Source of the DNA: an uncultured Rhodospirillaceae bacterium
GTDB taxonomy: Bacteria; Pseudomonadota; Alphaproteobacteria; Rhodospirillales; UBA2165
Direction of reading: 5' to 3'
Assembly (NCBI GenBank): GCA_913041095.1
Contig: CAJWIB010000005.1
Location: forward strand, 1-25,649
DNA length: 25,649 nt
This document shows positions 1-7,190 of the stretch, in pieces. The notes under the pieces were generated by a model. It saw nothing but the letters and a program-made list of their open reading frames with translations, ran no database searches and had not been told where the DNA came from. Numbering within the stretch: position 1 is the stretch's first letter; every line of letters starts with the position of its first letter. The translations under genes were made by a program, and so were the position numbers.

Positions 1-8
1 AGATTTTG

Positions 9-1517
9 TCAATTAGACTCGAAAATCAGTCCGCGCCGGTAAAGCTTACCAGTCGGCCCGATCGGCAGTGCATCATGAAAATGAATAGCTTTCGGCACAT
101 GGGTCTTGGGCAGCAATTCCTGGTCGAGGCAGTAATTCACTAACTCATCCTCGCCAACAGTTTCACTCGCCACCAGGTGGGCTTCAATGCGCTGCCCCCA
201 TTTTTTATCGTCAACACCTACTACCGCCGCCATTTGAACGGCTGGATGTTTCAAAAGCGCGGCCTCTACTTCCTCGGCATAGACCTTTATCCCGCCGGTA
301 TTGATGCGGTTATCGAGCCGTCCTTTAACAAAAATCAGCCCATTTTCATCGATATATCCGAGATCACCGCTCCGCCACCAGCCGGCAAAGAATTTATTCT
401 TAGTTCCTTCTGCATCACCATAATAGCCGATAGCAATCGACGCACTTTTAAGGGCTATTTCGCCGATCTCCCTTGCCGGCAATTGATCGTCGAATGATCC
501 TTCCGGATCGATAATCCGTACTTCGGTATCTTTAACCGGCTTGCCGGTTGATGCCGCTTGCCCTTCTTTCGACAATATGTCCGACCCCGCGATCACGCCC
601 GACGCGCAGCCGCCTTCCGAGGTTAAATAAGACGTCATGACGTTGACGCAAATTTTTGCCTGTAAATCTTCGACCAGACTTTCGGAGCCGGGCTCACCTG
701 AGTAAAACGCGGTTTTCAAATACGAGAGATCGTATTTTTCTGGCTCGGCCGCCATCACCATCCGCCATACGGTCGGCACCAGTGGTGCGAGCGTGATCTT
801 TTCTTTTTCCAGCGTCGACAAAAAATTCACCGGATCAAAACCAGCACCAAACAACACCCGCCCCTTAATGAAAATAAACGGTAACACCGTATGTATCCAA
901 GCAGCAAAGGACGGCGCCATAATAATCATGGTGCTGTCACTCTGGTCCCAGCAGTCGTAACTATAAGGCCCATATACGGCGGTCGCCGCCAATGTCGCTT
1001 GGCTATGCTGGATACATTTGGGCACGCCTGTCGTGCCGGATGAAATTAAAATCACCGCCGGATCATCGGCCTCTAACACCTCGGACGTCAGTGGTTCACT
1101 TGCTGTTAAATCATTTGAGAGGGAAATCACGTTGTTAGCGTCGATCAGTTCTTGTGCCTCTTCAACCAGCTCAAGATCGGTAAATATTTTCTTGGCTTCA
1201 ATGAACTCAATGTTTTTGCGATTACGTTCCGGCGTCTCTCGCACATGCAGGCAACAGGGTATGATACCGCTGACCAAGCAGGCAAAGAAGGTCACCGCAT
1301 GAGGTACCGAACTGCTACAATAAAAAGCGACGACATCGCCCTTTGAAAGTCCGAGTTCGTAAAGATGCACCACCGCCGCGTCAATATTTTCCCATAATTC
1401 GATCCCATTCAGGCTTTGATTTTCATCGGCAATAAAAGTCGCCTCAGCCTTTTCGGTGCAAGCCTGCTTGATGATTGAGGCGATGGTCGATGACGCCACG
1501 GTGGAATGCTCCGCCAA
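9..1517 (-). CDS. AMP-forming acyl-CoA synthetase / aryl-CoA ligase family
   Basis: This is an adenylate-forming enzyme that activates a carboxylic acid with ATP and joins it to CoA in the cytoplasm. The core motifs are in the right order in about 502 residues: the P-loop-like SSGTTGVPK at about 159-167, the TSYLTSEGG region at 295-303, SGDLGYID at 383-390, the hinge GRLDNRINTGG at 399-409, and the catalytic lysine in PTGKLYRR at about 491. The size and the short N-terminal domain resemble benzoate/aryl-CoA ligases, but the acid cannot be named from motifs. It lies 4 nt downstream of the acyl-CoA dehydrogenase, so the two are probably co-transcribed. The start is uncertain. The TTG at 1517 has no ribosome site, while a GTG at 1499 sits about 9 nt behind GGCGGAG and would give 496 residues. 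The family is certain; the substrate is unknown. Confidence 0.9.
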   Translation of the reverse strand: MAEHSTVASSTIASIIKQACTEKAEATFIADENQSLNGIELWENIDAAVVHLYELGLSKGDVVAFYCSSSVPHAVTFFACLVSGIIPCCLHVRETPERNRKNIEFIEAKKIFTDLELVEEAQELIDANNVISLSNDLTASEPLTSEVLEADDPAVILISSGTTGVPKCIQHSQATLAATAVYGPYSYDCWDQSDSTMIIMAPSFAAWIHTVLPFIFIKGRVLFGAGFDPVNFLSTLEKEKITLAPLVPTVWRMVMAAEPEKYDLSYLKTAFYSGEPGSESLVEDLQAKICVNVMTSYLTSEGGCASGVIAGSDILSKEGQAASTGKPVKDTEVRIIDPEGSFDDQLPAREIGEIALKSASIAIGYYGDAEGTKNKFFAGWWRSGDLGYIDENGLIFVKGRLDNRINTGGIKVYAEEVEAALLKHPAVQMAAVVGVDDKKWGQRIEAHLVASETVGEDELVNYCLDQELLPKTHVPKAIHFHDALPIGPTGKLYRRGLIFESN

Positions 1518-1521
1518 TTAG

Positions 1522-2667
1522 TTAAAGACTTTTGGCGATTATGTACTTCATTACTTCATTGGTGCCAGCGTAAATTCGATGGACCCGCGCATCCGCCCAA
1601 GCGCGTGCGATCGGGAATTCCCAGACATAGCCATAGCCGCCATGCAATTGCAGGCAGTCATCCAGCACCCGGTCAGCCAATTCGGTTGCCCAGAGTTTCG
1701 CTTTTGCCGCCAGATACATCGAACACTCTCCTTTGGCATGGAGCTCAATGCAACGATCAATGAACGGACGTCCAGCCTCAACATCGGCCGTCATTTCCGC
1801 CAGTTTAAACTGGGTGTTCTGAAAATCGAAAACCGTTTGACCGAAAGTTTTGCGCTGCTTGGTATATTCAATGGTTTGATCAACCGCCGATTCGGCCAAA
1901 ACGATGGAGCGCACGGCCACCACCAGACGTTCCTGCGCCAAACCATCCATCAACAATGCCCAGCCCTGATTAAGCTCACCCACCAAATTGGCCGCCGGCA
2001 CGCGGACGTCATCGAAAAACAACTCTGCCGTATCCTGCGCCTTATTGCCGATCTTTTTGAGATTTTTACCCCGGCTGACACCCGGCAGCGATAAATCCAC
2101 CCAGAACATTGAAACGCCTTTGGCCCCCAGCGATGGATCGGTTTTAGTTGCAAGCAAAACGTAATCGGCAATGTGGCCATTGGTGATAAAAGTTTTTGCG
2201 CCATTGATGATGTAATCAACCCCGTCAGCCTTAGCATTGGTCTTAATTTCCTTCATATCACTGCCGCCACCCGGCTCAGTGAGGCCAATGGCTGAAATCC
2301 ACTCGCCGGTAACCATCTTTGGCAGCCAGGCTTTTTTCTGCTCGTTGGTACAGAAATTCTGCAAAATTGGTGCAATGATATAAGCGTGCATATCCCAGGC
2401 GGGTGCCGCCACACCATAGCGGCCGAGCTCTTCGATTACTATGGAGTCAAATAGAAAGTCACCACCGATGCCACCATATTCCTTCGGTGTGCTAGTGCCT
2501 AAGAGCCCAACTTCACCAGCGCGCAGCCAGATATCCCGGGGCGTCCGCCCGGCATCTTCCCAGCTTTCATAGACCGGCAGCACTTCTTCCTGCAGGAAGC
2601 GGGCAACGGAATCGCGAAATATTTCATGTTCTTCAGCATAGATGGTGCGTGGAATTTCAAACTGCAT
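1522..2667 (-). CDS. Acyl-CoA dehydrogenase (FAD-dependent)
   Basis: This 381-residue flavoenzyme should introduce an alpha-beta double bond into an acyl-CoA and pass electrons to electron-transferring flavoprotein. It has the normal family length. Visible motifs are the FAD/substrate signature GLTEPGGGSD at about 128-137, KTFITNG at 158-164, the LHGGYGY segment near 341-347, and the C-terminal RIYAGTNEVMK, whose glutamate at about 371 is in the position of the catalytic base. The start ATG has a purine-rich ribosome site (AGGGAAG) just upstream. It is the first gene of a two-gene unit with the downstream CoA ligase. It is divergent from the TetR-type gene, whose probable operator lies 32 bp upstream of this start, so repression by that protein is likely. 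The acyl chain used is not deducible. Confidence 0.93.
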   Translation of the reverse strand: MQFEIPRTIYAEEHEIFRDSVARFLQEEVLPVYESWEDAGRTPRDIWLRAGEVGLLGTSTPKEYGGIGGDFLFDSIVIEELGRYGVAAPAWDMHAYIIAPILQNFCTNEQKKAWLPKMVTGEWISAIGLTEPGGGSDMKEIKTNAKADGVDYIINGAKTFITNGHIADYVLLATKTDPSLGAKGVSMFWVDLSLPGVSRGKNLKKIGNKAQDTAELFFDDVRVPAANLVGELNQGWALLMDGLAQERLVVAVRSIVLAESAVDQTIEYTKQRKTFGQTVFDFQNTQFKLAEMTADVEAGRPFIDRCIELHAKGECSMYLAAKAKLWATELADRVLDDCLQLHGGYGYVWEFPIARAWADARVHRIYAGTNEVMKYIIAKSL

Positions 2668-2693
2668 TTTCTTCTTCCCTAGGCAAATTTAAT

Positions 2694-2721
2694 TTGTACA
2701 TACTATTTAGTATGGTATAAC
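2694..2721 (+). promoter_or_regulatory. Candidate promoter of the TetR-type gene
   Basis: TTGTAC at 2694-2699 and TATAAC at 2716-2721 are separated by 16 bp and read towards the TetR-type gene. The spacer is occupied almost exactly by the 16-bp dyad at 2699-2714, the arrangement expected for an autorepressed gene. A back-to-back promoter for the acyl-CoA dehydrogenase may use the opposite strand of the same AT-rich stretch. No transcription start is known. Confidence 0.4.
2699..2714. promoter_or_regulatory. Probable TetR operator, copy 1
   Basis: CATACTA-TT-TAGTATG is a perfect inverted repeat with 7-bp arms and a 2-bp centre. It lies 32 bp upstream of the acyl-CoA dehydrogenase start and between the candidate -35 and -10 boxes of the TetR-type gene. 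TetR dimers bind dyads of this size. A second copy occurs at 2741-2756. Confidence 0.65.
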
Positions 2722-2740
2722 CCAAGTAAACTTTTAAAAC

Positions 2741-2756
2741 AATACCTTTTAGTATG
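2741..2756. promoter_or_regulatory. Probable TetR operator, copy 2
   Basis: AATACCTTTTAGTATG matches copy 1 at 13 of 16 positions and keeps the right arm TAGTATG intact. The two copies are 42 bp apart, about four helical turns, so two dimers could bind the same DNA face. This copy covers the first possible ATG of the TetR-type gene at 2754, which favours the next ATG at 2763 as the real start or a near-leaderless transcript. Confidence 0.55.
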
Positions 2757-3323
2757 GTTAACATGAAAAACATCAAGCGGAGATTAGGAAAAGAGCAATG
2801 GGCAGCCCACGGGCTCAAGATGCTCGGACAGATAGGCGTCGGCTCACTGCGCATTGACGATCTGTGCCGCCACTTGAAAGTGACTAAAGGTAGTTTTTAC
2901 TGGCACTTCAAAAGTCGTACTGAATTTTTAAACGCGGTTCTCGAACATTGGAAACAGACAGCAACCTTCGATATCATTGACCGCATAGAAGCCAAAGGCG
3001 GATTGCCGCAAGATAAAATATTGGCGCTATTTGATGAATCAAATTCAGGTGTCGTTGATTTCAGTGCTGAGCAAGCCATTCGGCATTGGGCAAAAACAAA
3101 AAAACAGGCAGCCCAGGCGGTGCTTTATATTGACGACCAGCGGATGAAATTTCTCATACCCCAGTTTAGGGCATTGGGGTTTTCCAAATCCGAGGCTGAG
3201 ACACGAACCAGATTGCTTTATTCGCTGATTATCAGCGAGGCAATCATTTACCAAAAAGAAAAACCAGCTAACCGCCGGCGGCGCCAGCGCCAGTGTTTCG
3301 ATGCGATAGTTTTTCCAGCCTAA
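2754..3323 (+). CDS. TetR/AcrR-family transcriptional regulator
   Basis: This is a DNA-binding repressor of about 189 residues, the usual TetR size. The N-terminal helix-turn-helix is clear: GVGSLRIDDLCRHLKVTKG at about 28-46, followed by the family hallmark SFYWHFKSRTEFLNAVLEHW at 47-66. The C-terminal ligand-binding half is mostly helical and ends in an arginine-rich tail. It is divergent from the acyl-CoA dehydrogenase/ligase pair and is flanked by two matching dyads, so autorepression and control of that pair are likely; the effector could be a CoA ester or the aromatic substrate. No good ribosome site precedes either ATG (2754 or 2763, three codons later). It converges on the decarboxylase gene with only 2 bp between their stops, and no terminator was seen there. 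Confidence 0.9.
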   Translation: MVNMKNIKRRLGKEQWAAHGLKMLGQIGVGSLRIDDLCRHLKVTKGSFYWHFKSRTEFLNAVLEHWKQTATFDIIDRIEAKGGLPQDKILALFDESNSGVVDFSAEQAIRHWAKTKKQAAQAVLYIDDQRMKFLIPQFRALGFSKSEAETRTRLLYSLIISEAIIYQKEKPANRRRRQRQCFDAIVFPA

Positions 3324-3325
3324 GC

Positions 3326-4357
3326 TTATTCAGCCGCCGAGCCTTCGCTTAAGTCCATCGCCAGCCAGCTCTCTGCATTTTGACTAAACAATTTTGCTTT
3401 CGTCTGTTCATTTAATTTAGGAGCTGTTCGAATAAGTTCACCCATTTTAATCTCGCCCAATGGGAAAGGATAATCGGTACCAAACATCACTCGCTCTTCG
3501 CCCATAACATCGATCAGCAAGTCCAAAGCTCCATGATCAAAGACAGCGCTGTCGACAAAAAACCGGTCGACATAGCTCGACGGTAGATTCGGGCAATCAA
3601 CGCGCACGATATCGCGTTCCTTCCAGGCATTATCAACGCGTCCCAGCAAATAGGCAAAACTACCGCCGCCATGAGCAAAGCAAATCCTCAACGACTTATC
3701 GATCCGCTCAAACGCACCCGACAATATCAGCGATAATATAGAAAGCTGGGTTTCCGCCGCCATCGCCACCAGCCACGGCAGCATATATTTCTTCATTCGA
3801 TTACCGGTCAACATATCCCATGGGTGAACCAGGACGGCGGCGTTTTCTGCGGCGCAATGTTGCAGAAACGTGACCAGACCTTCATCATCCAAGTCTTTGT
3901 CGCCAACATGGTTACCGATCTGCACCCCAAGATGGCCATCTTTCATCGCCTGACTTAGGACGTTGCAAGCTGTGTCGATGTCTTGCAATGGCACCTGGGC
4001 CAAGGGCAGCAACCGGCCGCTGGAACGACCGCACATTTCAAGTACAGCATCATTAAAAATATGTGCACATTCGGCCGCCTGATCAGCTGGGCGAGTGGTC
4101 GCAAACAGCACCGGCGTCGAACATATGACTTGAATATCTATGCCGTATTGGTCCATTTCCTCCAAACGTTTGTCAACATCCCAGCAGGCGGAGTAAATCG
4201 GTCTAAATTCTTTATCGCCGACCATTACGGTCGCCGTGCCATCGCCATGGTGTTTCATCCATGGCCAATCCGGCGTGCCGAACTTCTCGGCCAAATCCGG
4301 CCAGGTCTCCGGAAAAAAATGGGTGTGCATATCGATGATGAGAGGCGCAGCACTCAT
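3326..4357 (-). CDS. nbaD: 2-amino-3-carboxymuconate-6-semialdehyde decarboxylase (amidohydrolase superfamily)
   Basis: This enzyme should decarboxylate the unstable ring-opening product of 3-hydroxyanthranilate to 2-aminomuconate semialdehyde, using one zinc. The start was set at 4357 because its ATG overlaps the upstream dioxygenase stop as ATGA; the frame is open further upstream but that part lies inside the dioxygenase gene. In the resulting 343 residues the ligands are visible: HTH (H11, H13), VHPWDM (H178), FAHGGG (H229) and FGTDYPFPLG (D295). An arginine at R52 (EFRPIY) corresponds to the substrate arginine of the Pseudomonas enzyme. Spacing between the metal ligands matches that enzyme with an offset of one to two residues. 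Translational coupling to the dioxygenase protects the intermediate from spontaneous cyclisation to quinolinate. The substrate could be a ring-substituted analogue. Confidence 0.9.
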   Translation of the reverse strand: MSAAPLIIDMHTHFFPETWPDLAEKFGTPDWPWMKHHGDGTATVMVGDKEFRPIYSACWDVDKRLEEMDQYGIDIQVICSTPVLFATTRPADQAAECAHIFNDAVLEMCGRSSGRLLPLAQVPLQDIDTACNVLSQAMKDGHLGVQIGNHVGDKDLDDEGLVTFLQHCAAENAAVLVHPWDMLTGNRMKKYMLPWLVAMAAETQLSILSLILSGAFERIDKSLRICFAHGGGSFAYLLGRVDNAWKERDIVRVDCPNLPSSYVDRFFVDSAVFDHGALDLLIDVMGEERVMFGTDYPFPLGEIKMGELIRTAPKLNEQTKAKLFSQNAESWLAMDLSEGSAAE

Positions 4358-4917
4358 AGGACAATCCAACCCTCCGGCGCTTGGCCTTTGCCGGGATGCA
4401 GGGTGCCACATTTCGGACAGGTGCGTGCTTCTTCATCTTCAAAAAACGCATCATAGATTTTAGGCAAAACCTCGACAATGCCTTCCGGACCGCCTAGCGG
4501 CACTTCAACCCTGTGAACACGAGATTCGCATTCAAAGCAATACCACTCAAAGCCCTCGAGCATACCTTCCTGGCGTGGCGCTTCGACAACGATGCCGATA
4601 GAGCCTTCTTGTGGGCGCTGAGGTGCATGGATGGTGTGGGGCGGCAACATCAACACTTCACTCTCACGAACGGTAATATCATAGATGCAACCTTCATCGG
4701 CGATCTTCAACATCATGTCGCCTTTGATTTGATGAAACCATTCTTCAACCGGATCATCATGGAAATCCACCCGGGTGTTCGGACCACCGACGACCATAAC
4801 AATCATATCAACACCGGCATGCATGAGCTTATTGTTGACCGGTGGTTTTAGTTGGTCGGCATTGTCTTCAACCCATTTTTCGAAGTTGAAAGCTTGTAGG
4901 CGTGGATGTGCAGGCAT
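4354..4917 (-). CDS. nbaC: 3-hydroxyanthranilate 3,4-dioxygenase
   Basis: This cupin-fold iron(II) extradiol dioxygenase opens 3-hydroxyanthranilate to 2-amino-3-carboxymuconate semialdehyde. Its 187 residues fit the bacterial form. The iron ligands H53, E59 and H97 and the substrate-binding R49, R101 and E112 all appear, each two residues later than in the Cupriavidus enzyme. The second, rubredoxin-like iron site of bacterial enzymes is complete: CFEC at 127-130 and CPKC at 167-170. A strong ribosome site (AGGAG, 6 nt spacing) precedes the ATG. Its stop overlaps the decarboxylase start by 4 nt. No kynureninase, kynurenine monooxygenase or other 3-hydroxyanthranilate-forming gene is in the window, so the source of substrate is unknown; 2-nitrobenzoate and tryptophan are the known upstream routes. 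Confidence 0.95.
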   Translation of the reverse strand: MPAHPRLQAFNFEKWVEDNADQLKPPVNNKLMHAGVDMIVMVVGGPNTRVDFHDDPVEEWFHQIKGDMMLKIADEGCIYDITVRESEVLMLPPHTIHAPQRPQEGSIGIVVEAPRQEGMLEGFEWYCFECESRVHRVEVPLGGPEGIVEVLPKIYDAFFEDEEARTCPKCGTLHPGKGQAPEGWIVL

Positions 4918-5417
4918 GACAGCTCCTATTTATACAATCTCTTATTAAAGTAGGATCAGTTTAAAGGATTAACAGTAACTGTCTAATGTTTAGAATAATT
5001 TTGAAAAGCAGTTAATTTTGCGTGAATCGCACTGGACGAGATTTTGGAACTGAGTTGACTGCAGATAAAATAGCTTGGGTGTCGTTTTCATAGTGTTGGT
5101 AGAGATCATCGACAGTGCCGGTTTGGCCAAAATACTCGGCGCCTAAGGGTAACATGCATAGTTCGGTTTGTATGACCAAGCGTAGTACCAGAGCGGACTT
5201 AATGTCAGTACTGCCCCCAAAAGCAGACGTGGTCCCAAGTATTTACCACTGATTATGAGCAGAATTGTTATCCAATTGCTTTATTTATTAAAGGCGGGTT
5301 AGAATTTTATGCAAGTGCCGTAGGATACCCAAATTGTTTTGTCGCCATCGATGTTTTTGCCATATATGTAGGAGCGAGTATATTTGTTACCCTTGAATAA
5401 CCAGTGAGTGGATTATA
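4918..5417. other. Long intergenic region with gene debris
   Basis: This 500-bp stretch separates the divergent dioxygenase and aldolase genes and holds no intact gene. It contains a decayed minus-strand C-terminal fragment at 5012-5242. A further minus-strand open stretch of about 36 codons, ending at the TAA at 5299-5301, resembles no family I know. The last roughly 100 bp before 5418 are AT-rich and should carry the promoter of the aldolase operon, but I could not pick a convincing -35/-10 pair. Upstream of the dioxygenase (4918-4970) the DNA is also AT-rich. Confidence 0.6.
5012..5242 (-). pseudogene. Remnant of a transketolase / pyruvate dehydrogenase E1-type C-terminus
   Basis: A frame with no plausible start is open from 5242 to a TAA at 5012-5014 (76 codons). 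Its last 50 or so residues look like the end of an E1/transketolase-like protein: LGAEYFGQTG, then DLYQHY, then an AI helix and a terminal RPVRF. This follows the common pattern LG-x-E-x-FGQ(S/T)G-x-x-x-DLYRHY. The upstream 25 residues do not resemble the family, and a stop at 5243-5245 closes the frame, so only the 3' end survived. It is not part of the neighbouring pathway. It probably marks the edge of a deletion or insertion that brought the flanking operons together. The family assignment comes from memory of the motif and is moderately secure. Confidence 0.55.
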
Positions 5418-6050
5418 ATGAGTGCCAAAATTAGCGATGAAGCGTTAAAAGTGGCAGCGGAAATTTCAGCTGCGACGATGCATGAAGCGGTCGGCAAAAT
5501 CGGTGCCCTGCCATCTTATTTGAAACCAATCGCCAAAGGCATGAAAATTTGCGGCCGCGCCTATCCGGTTAAAGGACCATCGGGATGCAATTTGTGGCTT
5601 CACCGGGCGTTGGCCAAGGCTGAACCGGGTGACGTGCTAATTGCCGATGTCGGCGATAATCCAGAGTACGGCTATTGGGGAGATATCATGGGTACCAGCG
5701 CTATGACGCGCGGCATTATCGGTCTCGTCATAGACGGTTGCGTACGCGACTCCGACGAATTGGAAAAAATGGGATTCCCGGTGTTTTCGTCCGGCCTGTG
5801 CATTCGCGGCACCGCCAAATTGTTTGATGGCACCGGGTCCTTGGCAGAGCCGATCACAATTGGCAAAATTACTATAAATCACGGTGATCTCGTCCTGGGA
5901 GATGAGGACGGCTTGGCCATCATTCCAGCCGATCAGGTTGAGGACGGTATTCAGAAATCCATTGAGCGTGAAGCTAAGGAAGACGCCACCAAAGAACGCC
6001 TTAGAACCGGCGAAACCTCGCTTGATATTTATGGTTGGGATAAGGGCTAG
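5418..6050 (+). CDS. RraA-family aldolase/decarboxylase-like protein (copy 1)
   Basis: This 210-residue protein belongs to the RraA / 4-hydroxy-4-methyl-2-oxoglutarate (HMG/CHA) aldolase family. The active-site signature is present: GDVLIADVGDN at about 71-81, WGDIMGTSA at 87-95, and VIDGCVRDSDEL at 104-115, where R110 and D111 are the substrate- and metal-binding pair. GDLVLGDEDG follows near 156-165. True aldolases split 4-carboxy-4-hydroxy-2-oxoadipate to pyruvate and oxaloacetate. The RNase E inhibitor RraA is shorter (about 160 residues), so an enzyme is more likely. It is the first gene of a three-gene plus-strand operon, with the dehydrogenase starting 2 nt after its stop. Two further family members lie at 9418 and 10077. 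Which of the three is the aldolase cannot be told from the sequence. Confidence 0.85.
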   Translation: MSAKISDEALKVAAEISAATMHEAVGKIGALPSYLKPIAKGMKICGRAYPVKGPSGCNLWLHRALAKAEPGDVLIADVGDNPEYGYWGDIMGTSAMTRGIIGLVIDGCVRDSDELEKMGFPVFSSGLCIRGTAKLFDGTGSLAEPITIGKITINHGDLVLGDEDGLAIIPADQVEDGIQKSIEREAKEDATKERLRTGETSLDIYGWDKG

Positions 6051-6052
6051 TC

Positions 6053-7186
6053 ATGGCACATATACCGGGTTTTCCGTGCGTTCACTTTGGTTTTGAAGCA
6101 GTAAAAGAACTGCCAGGCGAGCTCAAAAATCGCGGCATTGACCGGCCATTGGTTATCACCGATCAGGGATTGGTCAAACATGGTGTCTGCCAGAAATTAC
6201 TGGATGCTCTACCCTCAGATATAGCGGTTTCAGTATTTGACCAAATCCCTGAAAATCCAACCATCGCTGGGGTCGAGGGCGCGCTCGCGGTTTATCAGGA
6301 AAATAATTGCAACGGTATAATCGGGCTCGGTGGCGGCTCCGTACTTGATTCCGGCAAGGCACTTCGCGTTGCCACTAATCAAAATATGGCGGTCATTGAA
6401 TACCTCAATGATCTCAGCAAAATAACCGCCGATGTTGCTCCGTATATTACCATTCCAACGACCGCCGGCACTGGCGCGGAAATCACCTTTGGCGGCGGCA
6501 TCCATCCCGAAACCAATGCTCCAGCGATATCCATTCGCTCGATCCATGTGCAACCTGATCTGGCAATTTGTGATCCTGACTTCACCATGACCCTGCCACC
6601 ACTTTTAACGGCAGCCACCGGTATGGACGCGCTCACCCATTGCGTTGAGGGCTTTCTTTCCAATAACGCTAATCCGCCAACCGAAGCGATTGCTTTGGAC
6701 GGTACGCGCCGTGTGGTCGATTTTATTCAACGCGCTGTTGAGGATGGCAGTGACCGCGAGGCGCGCCTCAATATGTCGATGGCAGCCTTGCAGGGCGGCA
6801 TGGCGATTTATATGGGTCTCGGCCCTATTCATGCGCTGTCGATGTGTTTTGGCGACAGCCCGCTGCATCATGGTACGCTGGTCACCGTAGCGATGCCGGC
6901 GGTAATGCGCTTTTTTAATGGTAAACTTGAGGATGGCGTGCTTGAGCGTTTTGCCGAGGCGATGAACCTCGTGGCGGACAAAGACGCCGGCAACAGGATC
7001 GCCGATGCAGTGACCGATATAAACGCCAAGCTCGGCCTGCCTTCAACTGTGCGTGAAATGGGCTATGAGAAAACCGACGTCAGCCGCATGATCCAGGAAG
7101 CCCATGATAGCCCGTTTAACCTGCCGTCTCCAATCCGTCCTAGCATGGCTGATTACGAACAACTCGTCGCCGAAGTATTAGGATAG
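6053..7186 (+). CDS. Iron-containing (group III) alcohol dehydrogenase, maleylacetate reductase-like
   Basis: This 377-residue NAD(P)-dependent dehydrogenase has the dinucleotide-binding GLGGGSVLDSGKA at about 91-103 and TIPTTAGTGAE at 133-143. The four metal ligands are D192 and H196 (GMDALTHCVE), H260 (PIHALS) and one histidine of HHG at 272-273. Family members reduce aldehydes or ketones or, as maleylacetate reductases, the double bond of maleylacetate; maleylacetate reductases often lack the full metal set, and here it is complete, which favours an alcohol or hydroxyacid dehydrogenase. It starts 2 nt after the RraA-type gene, with the ribosome site (AAGGG) inside that gene's end, so expression is coupled. 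It probably handles an oxo or hydroxy acid made by ring cleavage. Confidence 0.9.
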   Translation: MAHIPGFPCVHFGFEAVKELPGELKNRGIDRPLVITDQGLVKHGVCQKLLDALPSDIAVSVFDQIPENPTIAGVEGALAVYQENNCNGIIGLGGGSVLDSGKALRVATNQNMAVIEYLNDLSKITADVAPYITIPTTAGTGAEITFGGGIHPETNAPAISIRSIHVQPDLAICDPDFTMTLPPLLTAATGMDALTHCVEGFLSNNANPPTEAIALDGTRRVVDFIQRAVEDGSDREARLNMSMAALQGGMAIYMGLGPIHALSMCFGDSPLHHGTLVTVAMPAVMRFFNGKLEDGVLERFAEAMNLVADKDAGNRIADAVTDINAKLGLPSTVREMGYEKTDVSRMIQEAHDSPFNLPSPIRPSMADYEQLVAEVLG

Positions 7187-7190
7187 TAAA

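Noticed and set aside
1018..1302. Plus-strand frames inside the ligase and other long genes (for example 1018-1302, 1579-2094, 3983-4456, 8419-8997).
   Set aside because: They are mirror frames of strongly supported genes, have low-complexity or arginine/serine-rich translations, and resemble no protein family.
4358..4411. Upstream start of the decarboxylase at 4411 (361 residues).
   Set aside because: The extra 18 residues are out-of-frame dioxygenase sequence; the ATGA overlap at 4354-4357 gives a start matching the usual family N-terminus.
5299..5407. Minus-strand open stretch of about 36 codons in the intergenic gap as a gene or remnant.
   Set aside because: It has no start codon, no ribosome site and no family resemblance I can name; it is mentioned only in the gap description.
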